Source: Pseudomonas sp. LD120 (GTDB lineage Bacteria; Pseudomonadota; Gammaproteobacteria; Pseudomonadales; Pseudomonadaceae). From it: a stretch of DNA of 64,000 bases. The stretch spans positions 2,356,001-2,420,000 of the forward strand of contig NZ_WVHL01000005.1 of the NCBI RefSeq assembly GCF_009861525.1. The letters are read 5' to 3'. The notes under the pieces were generated by a model, which worked only from the letters and a program-made list of their open reading frames with translations, was not told the DNA's origin and did not search any database. Positions 8,127 through 14,267 of this stretch are shown here, in pieces. Every line of letters begins with the position of its first letter. Position 1 is the stretch's first letter. The position numbers and the translations under genes are program-made.

Positions 8127-8608
8127 TGAGTACCGGTAGAATCCAGTTCGCCGAGCAGGACGGCACCTTTGTCCTGAAGTTTGTCGGTGAAGTGCGCCTG
8201 ACCCTGTGTTCGGCGCTGGATGCGACTATTGAGCGTATTTTCACGTCGCTGAATTTCTCGGCGATCGTGATCGATTTGACTGAAACCCGCAGCATCGACA
8301 GTACTACCTTAGGTCTGTTGGCCAAGTTGTCGATCCTGTCGCGGCAAAAAGTCGGTTTGCTGCCCACTGTCGTCACCACCCACGAAGACATTACCCGGTT
8401 GCTACAGTCCATGGGGTTCGATCAGGTGTTCAACATCGTCGACCACCCGATTCCATGCCCGGAATGCCTGACCGACTTACCGCCCCAGGATCAGTCGGAA
8501 GAAGTGGTGCGGGTCAAGGTTCTGGAGGCGCACAAGATCCTCATGGGCCTCAATGAGTCCAATCGTGAAGCTTTCCATGATTTGGTGAATGCGCTGGAGC
8601 GTCACTGA
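8126..8608 (+). CDS. rssC: STAS-domain anti-sigma factor antagonist (RssC-like)
   Basis: A 160-residue protein with an N-terminal STAS domain (about 1-110): EQDGTFVLKFVGEVRLTLCS, then AIVIDLTETRSIDSTTLGLL, where the Ser of SIDSTT is at the usual phosphorylation position. A 40-residue C-terminal extension includes CPECLTDLPP. The start ATG shares its A with the TGA of rssB, so the two are translationally coupled, and the RssB phosphatase is the obvious partner. A TTG three bases earlier could in theory initiate but is unlikely. Confidence 0.87.
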   Translation: MSTGRIQFAEQDGTFVLKFVGEVRLTLCSALDATIERIFTSLNFSAIVIDLTETRSIDSTTLGLLAKLSILSRQKVGLLPTVVTTHEDITRLLQSMGFDQVFNIVDHPIPCPECLTDLPPQDQSEEVVRVKVLEAHKILMGLNESNREAFHDLVNALERH

Positions 8609-8627
8609 ACGATTGGGCGCTAAGCGC

Positions 8628-8662
8628 AAAAAAGGGCGAACCTGCAAGGGTTCGCCCTTTTT
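8628..8662. terminator. Bidirectional terminator between rssC and tal
   Basis: A long stem, AAAAAGGGCGAACC paired with GGTTCGCCCTTTTT around a 6-base loop, with A and T tracts on both sides. It separates the convergent rssC and tal genes. Confidence 0.92.
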
Positions 8663-8678
8663 GCGTAGTGCTGAATAA

Positions 8679-9605
8679 TCAGAACCTGGCAGCTAATAGT
8701 GCTTCAAGCTTCTCTTGGTCACGAGCGAACTGACGAATGCCTTCTGCCAGTTTCTCAGTGGCCATGGCGTCCTCGTTGGAGGCCCAGCGGAACTGCGCTT
8801 CGTTGAGTGTCTGGCGGGCTTCGCCAGGCTTGCCTGGGCCCAGCCTGCGTTCCAGTTTTCCGCTGTCGGCAGCCAGCTTCTCGATCAGTTCCGGGCTGAT
8901 GGTCAGGCGGTCGCAACCGGCCAACTGCTCTATCTGGTTCAGATTGCGGAAGCTTGCTCCCATGACCACGGTCTTGTAGCCGTTGGCTTTGTAGTAGTTG
9001 TAGATACGGGTTACCGATTGTACGCCTGGATCATCGGCGCCAATGTAGTCGTTGCCGGTGGCTTTCTTGTACCAGTCGTAGATCCGACCAACGAAAGGAG
9101 AAATCAGGAATACCCCAGCGTCGGCACAGGCCGCGGCCTGGGCGAAGGAGAACAGCAGCGTAAGGTTGGTCTGAATGCCTTCGCGCTCCAATTGCTCGGC
9201 GGCGCGGATGCCTTCCCACGTGGAGGCGATCTTGATCAGCACCCGATCACGGCCCACTCCGGCGTTTTCATAGAGCTCGATCAGGCGATGGGCGCGCTTG
9301 AGCATGGCTTCAGTGTCGAAAGACAGGCGGGCGTCCACCTCCGTGGAAATACGACCGGGAATGACCTTGAGAATCTCCTGGCCGACAGCAACCCCAAAGC
9401 GGTCGCTGGCCAGGCCTGTATCGCCTTTGCAGTCGCTGACACAGGCGTTCAGCAGATCGGCATACCCCGCAATGGCCGCAGCCTTGAGCAACAGCGAAGG
9501 ATTGGTGGTGGCATCCACCGGTTTGACTCGGGCGATGGCGTCGAAGTCCCCGGTATCGGCAACCACGGTGGTGATTTTCTTCAGTTGTTCCAGCTTGGAA
9601 GTCAT
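8679..9605 (-). CDS. tal: Transaldolase
   Basis: A 308-residue class I transaldolase of the pentose phosphate pathway, which exchanges a dihydroxyacetone unit between sedoheptulose 7-phosphate and glyceraldehyde 3-phosphate. DATTNPSLLLKAA is the family N-terminal signature, and the Schiff-base Lys is in RVLIKIASTWEGI near residue 133. LTLLFSFAQAAACADAGV and ISPFVGRIYDWYKK complete the TalB pattern. The ATG at 9605 is chosen because homologues start MTSKLEQLKKI; the frame extends upstream without conserved sequence. Confidence 0.96.
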   Translation of the reverse strand: MTSKLEQLKKITTVVADTGDFDAIARVKPVDATTNPSLLLKAAAIAGYADLLNACVSDCKGDTGLASDRFGVAVGQEILKVIPGRISTEVDARLSFDTEAMLKRAHRLIELYENAGVGRDRVLIKIASTWEGIRAAEQLEREGIQTNLTLLFSFAQAAACADAGVFLISPFVGRIYDWYKKATGNDYIGADDPGVQSVTRIYNYYKANGYKTVVMGASFRNLNQIEQLAGCDRLTISPELIEKLAADSGKLERRLGPGKPGEARQTLNEAQFRWASNEDAMATEKLAEGIRQFARDQEKLEALLAARF

Positions 9606-9783
9606 GAGCGTGCTCTGTCCTATGGGTCTGGTGACATTACCCGAGCGCTGCCAGGCGCTCAAGGGCGCGGAAAGCTTACAGCGGCCCCAAAGAAGACGAC
9701 CTGAAAACAGGCGTTTGAATGCAGGGCCGCTATTCAGGTCACTACGATGCCAAAAGTTGGATCAGGTTCAACTCGGTTGACGA

Positions 9784-10794
9784 TTAACGTCCTTCAAGCA
9801 ATTGCCCGGCCTGATCCAGCAAGGCCAGCGGATCCTGGGTCTTGTGAATATCCACCGACAGCAACTGGCGGAACTTGCGTGCTCCCGGGAAACCTGTTCC
9901 CAGTCCCAATACATGGCGGGTGATGTGGTGCATGGCGCCACCAGAGGCCAGATGTTCGGCAATGTAAGGGCGCAGTTGCGCCAGCGCCTCGGCCCGTGAA
10001 ATGACTGTTGCGGTGCTGCCGAACAACTGCTGGTCCACCTCGGCCAATAAATAGGGATTGTGATACGCCTCGCGTCCCAGCATCACTCCATCAAAGGTCT
10101 GCAGGTGCTCATGGCACGCTTCGAGAGTCTTGATCCCACCGTTGAGAATGATCTCCAGTTGTGGGAAGTCTGCCTTCAATTGCGCCGCCACGTCGTAGCG
10201 CAGTGGTGGTATGTCTCGGTTTTCCTTGGGCGACAAGCCTTCGAGAATCGCGATTCGCGCATGCACGGTAAAGCTGTTGCAACCCGCCTCATGGACGTGG
10301 TCGACGAAATCACACAATTGTTCATAGCTGTCCCGCCCGTTGATGCCGATCCGATGCTTGACCGTCACCGGAATCGACACCGCATCGCGCATCGCCTTCA
10401 CACAGTCGGCCACCAGTGCCGGATGCCCCATCAGACAGGCGCCGATCATATTGTTCTGCACCCGGTCACTGGGGCAACCAATATTGAGGTTGACCTCGTC
10501 ATAGCCATGTTCCTGCGCCATCCGTGCACAGGCCGCCAGATCCGCAGGAGTGCTGCCACCCAGTTGCAGCGCCAGCGGATGCTCGGATTGGTGGTATCGC
10601 AGAAACCGTTCGTGATCGCCATTCAGCAGCGCGCCGGTGGTGACCATTTCGGTATAGAGCAGGGTTTGCTTGGACAGCAGGCGCAGGAAGAAGCGGCAGT
10701 GGCGGTCCGTCCAATCCATCATAGGTGCAACGCTAAACCGCCGAGACAGCGTAGGGCATGAGTTTACTGGGGCTGTAGCTGAATTCTGGACCAT
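9784..10794 (-). CDS. dusA: tRNA-dihydrouridine(20/20a) synthase DusA
   Basis: A 336-residue flavoprotein that reduces uridines 20 and 20a of tRNA. The TIM barrel begins SRRFSVAPMMDWTDRHC; the FMN-region motif EVNLNIGCPSDRVQ contains the catalytic Cys near residue 107, and KHRIGINGRDSYE and IILNGGIKTLEAC follow. The C-terminal helical domain has GLGTGFPGARKFRQLL. The gene is chimeric: a prophage is integrated at codons MMDW, so the first 23 or so codons and the start at 10794 lie in element DNA. The reading frame is kept. The start is separated from the divergent integrase gene by only 103 bases, so the dusA promoter must now be in element DNA. Confidence 0.95.
   Translation of the reverse strand: MVQNSATAPVNSCPTLSRRFSVAPMMDWTDRHCRFFLRLLSKQTLLYTEMVTTGALLNGDHERFLRYHQSEHPLALQLGGSTPADLAACARMAQEHGYDEVNLNIGCPSDRVQNNMIGACLMGHPALVADCVKAMRDAVSIPVTVKHRIGINGRDSYEQLCDFVDHVHEAGCNSFTVHARIAILEGLSPKENRDIPPLRYDVAAQLKADFPQLEIILNGGIKTLEACHEHLQTFDGVMLGREAYHNPYLLAEVDQQLFGSTATVISRAEALAQLRPYIAEHLASGGAMHHITRHVLGLGTGFPGARKFRQLLSVDIHKTQDPLALLDQAGQLLEGR
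10710..10722. repeat. attL core of the prophage (dusA attachment site)
   Basis: TCCAATCCATCAT, identical to the copy at 47108-47120. On the dusA strand it reads as codons MMDW. The sequences beyond the core on the element side also encode the conserved LSRRFSVAP part of DusA in both copies, as expected when an element carries a substitute for the 5' end of its target gene. DusA is a documented integration target for phages and islands. Confidence 0.85.
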
Positions 10795-10851
10795 TTTGCT
10801 CTACGTGTTTAAGGCGTGTTTTGGGGCGTTTTCAGGCGTTTTTAAAGGCTC

Positions 10852-10870
10852 GGTGGTACGATGTACCACC
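10852..10870. promoter_or_regulatory. Palindrome upstream of integrase 1 (operator or arm site)
   Basis: GGTGGTACGATGTACCACC is a perfect 8+3+8 palindrome 27 bases upstream of the integrase start. A further half-site, GTACCAC, lies at 10884-10890. Related GGTAC half-sites recur near the other end of the element (47032-47050). This fits integrase arm-type sites or an autoregulatory operator. Confidence 0.6.
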
Positions 10871-10897
10871 CAAAAACTGACGCGTACCACTTTCCAT

Positions 10898-12049
10898 ATG
10901 GCGACTATCAGGGCAAGAAAACTGGCAGATGGGAGTGTGAGCTACACGGCTCAGATCCGCATCAAGCGCGACGGAGTGCAAGTTTACCAAGAGAGCCAGA
11001 CCTTCGCCCGAAAACAGGCTGCCCAGGCCTGGGCGCGTAAGCGCGAGTCGGAGCTCGATGAACCTGGCGCGATCGAGCGCGCAAGCCGCAAGGGCGCCAC
11101 GCTCAAAGAGATGACCGAACGCTACCTGGTAGAGGTCGAGAAAGCCCGGCCGTTGGGCAAGACCAAACGCGCCACACTCAATGCCATCGGTGAGACGTAC
11201 CTCGGCGGCCTGATCGACACGGACATCAATACTCAGTGCTTGGTCGATTTCGCGCTTTGGCGGATGAGCAAGGAAGGTGGCGGGGTTCAGCCACAAACCG
11301 CCGGCAATGACCTGGCGCACCTCGGTGCTGTTCTAGCGATTGCCAAGGATGCGTGGGGCTACCAAGTGGACCCGCTCGCCATGGGCGGAGCCCGGCGTGT
11401 ACTGCGCAAGCTGGGCTACAACCTGAAAAGCCGTGAGCGCGACCGCCGGCCGACGTTGGATGAGTTGGGAAGGGTGCTGACGCACTATCAGGAGATGCAG
11501 GCTAGGCGTCCGACCGTCATCAATATGCTGAAAGTTGTGGGCTTTGCCCTGTTCTCTACGCGCCGGCTGGATGAAATAACCCGTATTCGCTGGGCGGATG
11601 TCGACGAGCATGGTCAGCGGGTACTGGTGCGCGACATGAAAAACCCCGGGCAAAAGATCGGCAACGATGTCTGGTGTTACCTGCCGGACGAGGCTTGGCA
11701 GATTCTCCAGACGATGCCAAAGGTCGGCGACGCCATATTTCCTTACAGCCCTGAATCTATCTCCACTTCATGGACGAAAGCCTGCAAGTTCTTGAACATC
11801 GCAGATCTGCACTTCCATGACCTTCGCCACGAAGGCATCAGCCGTCTGTTCGAAATGGACTGGGATATCCCGCGTGTGGCGAGCGTTTCAGGGCATAGGG
11901 ATTGGAACTCGATGAGGCGCTATACCCACCTGCGGGGGAAGGGTGATCGTTACGTAGGGTGGGAATGGCACGAGAAGATGTTGAGGGCGCCCGTCCAACT
12001 GGGCGCCGCATCAATGAAGTGGCTCAGTAGGCGGGTTTTAGCCCGTTGA
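10898..12049 (+). CDS. int: Tyrosine integrase of the dusA-targeting prophage
   Basis: A 383-residue site-specific recombinase. An N-terminal arm-binding region (ARKLADGSVSYTAQIRIKRD) precedes a SAM-like core-binding domain and the catalytic domain. The catalytic residues are Arg in TRRLDEITRIRW near 222, His-x-x-Arg in HDLRHEG near 308, His in SGHRDW near 330 and the nucleophile Tyr in RRYTHL near 342. It lies directly beside the dusA junction, so it should integrate and, with a directionality factor, excise this element. The ATG at 10898 is chosen; the frame also extends upstream through the attachment site into dusA, but that part is not integrase-like. It is a clear homologue of the integrase at 47290-48483. 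Confidence 0.93.
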   Translation: MATIRARKLADGSVSYTAQIRIKRDGVQVYQESQTFARKQAAQAWARKRESELDEPGAIERASRKGATLKEMTERYLVEVEKARPLGKTKRATLNAIGETYLGGLIDTDINTQCLVDFALWRMSKEGGGVQPQTAGNDLAHLGAVLAIAKDAWGYQVDPLAMGGARRVLRKLGYNLKSRERDRRPTLDELGRVLTHYQEMQARRPTVINMLKVVGFALFSTRRLDEITRIRWADVDEHGQRVLVRDMKNPGQKIGNDVWCYLPDEAWQILQTMPKVGDAIFPYSPESISTSWTKACKFLNIADLHFHDLRHEGISRLFEMDWDIPRVASVSGHRDWNSMRRYTHLRGKGDRYVGWEWHEKMLRAPVQLGAASMKWLSRRVLAR

Positions 12050-12299
12050 GTTGGTTGTGCTCCTTAACCGCGGCCGCGCGCTGTAGATCTAGGTAGGCGG
12101 CCAGGTCGGTGAGGTGGATGCCCTTGGCCGACTTCTGACTCGGTTCTAGGCGGGTAATCGGTAGCTTGATCTGACCACTCATCACCTTGCGCTGGAACAT
12201 TTCCGGCGTTAGGTGCGTGAAGTAATCCCGGCACACCAGTTCCAGCGAGATAATCGCCTGGCCGTCGTATTGGGCCATCAGGATAAAGACAGTGTTCAT
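12024..12299 (-). CDS. PrtN-like transcriptional activator
   Basis: A 91-residue protein of the pyocin-activator PrtN family: MNTVFILMAQYDGQAIISLE at the start, then LVCRDYFTHLTPEMFQRKV and LPITRLEPSQKSAKGIHLTD, ending in LAAYLDLQRAAAVKEHNQL. In P. aeruginosa PrtN activates pyocin genes after DNA damage; in this prophage it may activate lysis, excision or late genes. The 3' end overlaps the convergent integrase gene by 26 bases, an arrangement repeated in the second element. The ATG at 12299 is chosen since the extension upstream is not family-like. Confidence 0.82.
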   Translation of the reverse strand: MNTVFILMAQYDGQAIISLELVCRDYFTHLTPEMFQRKVMSGQIKLPITRLEPSQKSAKGIHLTDLAAYLDLQRAAAVKEHNQLNGLKPAY

Positions 12300-12318
12300 G
12301 GCTAACTCCCTGGCGGCT

Positions 12319-12570
12319 TCACATCCGAAACGATTGATGAATGAACTCAGGTTGGGCCGTTTGCTCTTCAGGTTGAGCGGATGCAGCCTGAATCTCGCAA
12401 TCAAACTGATGTAGCTCGCGGTTGGCGGCGGTTAAGGCTGCGGTGAGGCCTGGTATTGCGTTGACGCACCACTGATAAGCATCAGGCCCCACCCAGTGCT
12501 GGACCGGGATAACTTGACAGTCTGTGTGTGTGGTACTGGTACACAGGTACAGCAAGAGGAATACGTTCAT
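12319..12570 (-). CDS. Hypothetical small protein
   Basis: An 83-residue product with a hydrophobic N-terminus (MNVFLLLYLCTSTTHTDC) that could be a short signal or anchor sequence, and a Gln/Glu-rich, non-hydrophobic tail. No family was recognised. Its start overlaps the end of the DUF2786 gene by 4 bases, so it is coupled to it in the early minus-strand operon. Confidence 0.55.
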   Translation of the reverse strand: MNVFLLLYLCTSTTHTDCQVIPVQHWVGPDAYQWCVNAIPGLTAALTAANRELHQFDCEIQAASAQPEEQTAQPEFIHQSFRM

Positions 12571-13139
12571 TGGGCCTCCTTCTGTGTGTTGCTCTGCGTG
12601 TGAGCAAGGCGTGGCCTGACCTGAGTGAAAGGGATAGCGGAGGCCATGCTCATTACTCGAAAGTCGCGCTCGCTGAGTGACGCCTCGCTATCCGCAGATG
12701 AATCAGCGGGAAACAGTCTGTTGGCCTGTACGAACGCGGAAAACGCATCTTTGAAGTGCTCCGAGAGCGCCTTGCGCAGAGTGTCGTAATGGAGCTCGAG
12801 CTCGATGGCTTCTGCAGGCGTAACCTTGACGCCAACCTGCCTTGGTCGTTGTTTGCTCTTGTAGACGCCCGGGTCGGAGGTGTTATGGAGCTTTGCCAGT
12901 ATCTGTAGAGCCAGCCGACGATCGAAGCTTGTGGCGGGGAACCAGCGAATTTCGCGGTGCTCGTCGACTAGATCATCGAGGGTCAGACCATGTCGCGAGA
13001 GCATTTTGTCCAGCATGCGCCGGGCGTTGATCTTTTCTCCTCCTTCGCCTCGCTCTGCCAGGGCCAGTAACTTGCGCAGTTTGTCCTGTACCTTCGGGCT
13101 GATATCGCCGCTTGCGCCCTTTGGATGATGTGCTTGCAT
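12567..13139 (-). CDS. DUF2786 domain protein
   Basis: A 190-residue product. The N-terminal part (about 15-60) carries the DUF2786 pattern, KVQDKLRKLLALAERGEGG followed by NARRMLDKMLSRHGLTLDDL, common in phage and plasmid proteins of unknown function. The middle part (WFPATSFDRRLALQILAKLH, AIELELHYDTLRKALSEHF) is also shared by phage homologues. The ATG at 13139 is chosen because it follows the AAAGGAGAAGCACC leader that recurs in front of three other genes here; a longer frame to 13346 overlaps a different gene. Confidence 0.75.
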   Translation of the reverse strand: MQAHHPKGASGDISPKVQDKLRKLLALAERGEGGEKINARRMLDKMLSRHGLTLDDLVDEHREIRWFPATSFDRRLALQILAKLHNTSDPGVYKSKQRPRQVGVKVTPAEAIELELHYDTLRKALSEHFKDAFSAFVQANRLFPADSSADSEASLSERDFRVMSMASAIPFTQVRPRLAHTQSNTQKEAQ

Positions 13140-13179
13140 GGTGCTTCTCCTTTGGGGCGATGGGGAGTTGCAGCTCCCC
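13140..13179 (-). promoter_or_regulatory. Repeated hairpin/RBS leader, copy 1
   Basis: Between the stop at 13201 and the ATG at 13139. On the coding strand a 6-bp stem (GGGGAG/CTCCCC) holds the loop CTGCAA and is followed by CCCCAAAGGAGAAGCACC and the start codon. Loop and RBS block match the three other copies; the stem differs. Confidence 0.75.
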
Positions 13180-13200
13180 GTTGAACGCCCGTTTCTCAGT

Positions 13201-13404
13201 TCAGCGCGCGAAACGCCGAGGCTTGTTCTGCTTGGCTGCGGCCTGTTCGGCCATGAATGCTGCCCACTCCGCTGTTTTGCGCTGTTGGCGGGCCTTGCTG
13301 CAGCGTTGGTGAGTGCGGGTGGATCTGGCTTTGCCGCAGATGTCACAGCGGCTCGGCAGGTCCAGGCGATGGCTTGCCATCGCCGGGCGGGAGCGTTCGG
13401 CCAT
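13201..13404 (-). CDS. Small basic Cys-containing phage protein
   Basis: A 67-residue basic protein with RCDICGKARSTRTHQRCSKA, a possible zinc-binding C-x2-C plus H/C set, and an Ala/Lys/Arg-rich tail (EQAAAKQNKPRRFAR). It may bind nucleic acid; no family was recognised. The ATG at 13404 follows the end of the 87-residue gene by 2 bases, so its translation probably depends on that gene. The frame runs on upstream to 13725, overlapping the real gene there, and that extension is rejected. Confidence 0.6.
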   Translation of the reverse strand: MAERSRPAMASHRLDLPSRCDICGKARSTRTHQRCSKARQQRKTAEWAAFMAEQAAAKQNKPRRFAR

Positions 13405-13406
13405 GT

Positions 13407-13670
13407 TCAGCGCTCTCCGCACAACATGCGGGTGAGCGCGTTCGGTTGACCGTCTGGTGTCAGCTTGTCGAGCGGGTGGGTAATGCGACGGCCGTTGGCT
13501 GCGCGCAAGGTCGCGACGTTGCCGTTGATCTCGACGATAACGCCTTTGCGCGCGCTGAAACGGTAGCTGCGGCCGCCGCCGCTGATTGCGACGTAGCTGA
13601 CCTTGTCGCCGACAGCGAGTGGGGTTGTGGTAGCCTCTGCGGTGCCGCCTTGGGGTTGATTCACTTGCAT
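13407..13670 (-). CDS. Hypothetical phage protein, SH3-like barrel suggested
   Basis: An 87-residue protein: VGDKVSYVAISGGGRSYRFS, then ARKGVIVEINGNVATLRAAN and GRRITHPLDKLTPDG. The alternating strands and GVIVEINGNVATLR turn look like a small KOW/SH3-type beta barrel, as in other phage proteins of unknown role. This is an impression from the sequence, not a match to a named family. Translation starts at 13670 behind copy 2 of the repeated hairpin leader. Confidence 0.65.
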   Translation of the reverse strand: MQVNQPQGGTAEATTTPLAVGDKVSYVAISGGGRSYRFSARKGVIVEINGNVATLRAANGRRITHPLDKLTPDGQPNALTRMLCGER

Positions 13671-13720
13671 GGTGCTTCTCCTTTGGGGTGGTCGGTGTCG
13701 AGGGGTTGCAGCCCCTCGGC
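13671..13720 (-). promoter_or_regulatory. Repeated hairpin/RBS leader, copy 2
   Basis: On the coding strand, CGAGGGG pairs with CCCCTCG (read as 13699-13705 and 13712-13718 on the plus strand), with loop CTGCAA, then a longer spacer and CCCCAAAGGAGAAGCACC before the ATG at 13670. Confidence 0.75.
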
Positions 13721-13739
13721 ACCACTCTTTCGGAACAAT

Positions 13740-14036
13740 TCAGCCGGCGATGCGAACCAGGAAAATTTCTAGGTCCTTCAATCCATCGTTCTCGTCGTCA
13801 GCTGTCTGCCACTTCAATACTTCGTCGATTTGCTGGCGGGTGCAGTCATCCACGAGCAATGTGCGTTCTCCGCGCTCAATCCTTACTTCCATGATCGAAA
13901 GCAGGCCCGCCTGGGCGTATGCATCCGCATGGATGATGCTGGTGGGCTTTCCTTGCGCGTTTCGCTGCTCCTCGATCTGCCTTAGTTGGCGGGTCTTTCC
14001 CGTCGCCCTGGCGCCTTTGATGACCTTGATATGCAT
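13740..14036 (-). CDS. Minimal P-loop protein
   Basis: A 98-residue protein with a Walker A motif, KGARATGKTRQL, near residues 7-18 and a likely Walker B, RTLLVDDCTRQQ, near residues 58-70. It is about half the length of most P-loop NTPases. A similar, larger protein is encoded in the lysis region (35313-35792): both share GKT-x2-L-x2-I and an AQGK segment after the P-loop. Its function is unknown. The start at 14036 follows copy 3 of the hairpin leader. Confidence 0.7.
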   Translation of the reverse strand: MHIKVIKGARATGKTRQLRQIEEQRNAQGKPTSIIHADAYAQAGLLSIMEVRIERGERTLLVDDCTRQQIDEVLKWQTADDENDGLKDLEIFLVRIAG

Positions 14037-14080
14037 GGTGCTTCTCCTTTGGGGTTGCCCAGGCGTTGCAGCACCTGGGC
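14037..14080 (-). promoter_or_regulatory. Repeated hairpin/RBS leader, copy 3
   Basis: GCCCAGG (14057-14063) pairs with CCTGGGC (14074-14080); one mismatch and a closing G-C pair lead to the same hexaloop, CTGCAA on the coding strand. CCCCAAAGGAGAAGCACC precedes the ATG at 14036. Confidence 0.75.
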
Positions 14081-14087
14081 GGTTGGG

Positions 14088-14216
14088 TTAGCGGACGATG
14101 GCCAGCAGTACGTCCGGTGCGAGGTTGCCCAGGACAATCAGGACCGCCAACGCCGCGGCGCTGCAGGTCAACGTGATCGCGTTGTCACTCAAGGTCGGTT
14201 CGTTGTCGTCTTGCAT
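14088..14216 (-). CDS. 42-residue single-span membrane protein
   Basis: A short gene found from its leader. It begins MQDDNEPTLSDNAI, continues into a hydrophobic stretch (AAALAVLIVLGNLAP), and ends LLAIVR with a TAA at 14088. The acidic N-terminus followed by one transmembrane helix suggests a small inner-membrane protein. The start at 14216 sits behind copy 4 of the hairpin leader with a perfect AAAGGAGA ribosome-binding site, which is the main reason to believe it is expressed. No function can be assigned. Confidence 0.65.
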   Translation of the reverse strand: MQDDNEPTLSDNAITLTCSAAALAVLIVLGNLAPDVLLAIVR

Positions 14217-14258
14217 GGTGCTTCTCCTTTGGGGTGCCGAAGCGTTGCAGCGTTTCGG
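14217..14258 (-). promoter_or_regulatory. Repeated hairpin/RBS leader, copy 4
   Basis: CCGAAGCG (14237-14244) pairs with CGTTTCGG (14251-14258), including one G-T pair, around the same loop (CTGCAA on the coding strand). CCCCAAAGGAGAAGCACC precedes the ATG at 14216. Confidence 0.75.
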
Positions 14259-14267
14259 TGATGGGGT

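Noticed and set aside
10670..10897. N-terminal extension of integrase 1 through the attachment site
   Set aside because: The extension is antisense to dusA and has no integrase features; the homologous second integrase starts at the equivalent of 10898.
13201..13725. 174-codon frame covering two small early genes
   Set aside because: Only the last 67 codons (from 13404) are plausible; the upstream part is the shadow of the 87-residue gene with its own leader.
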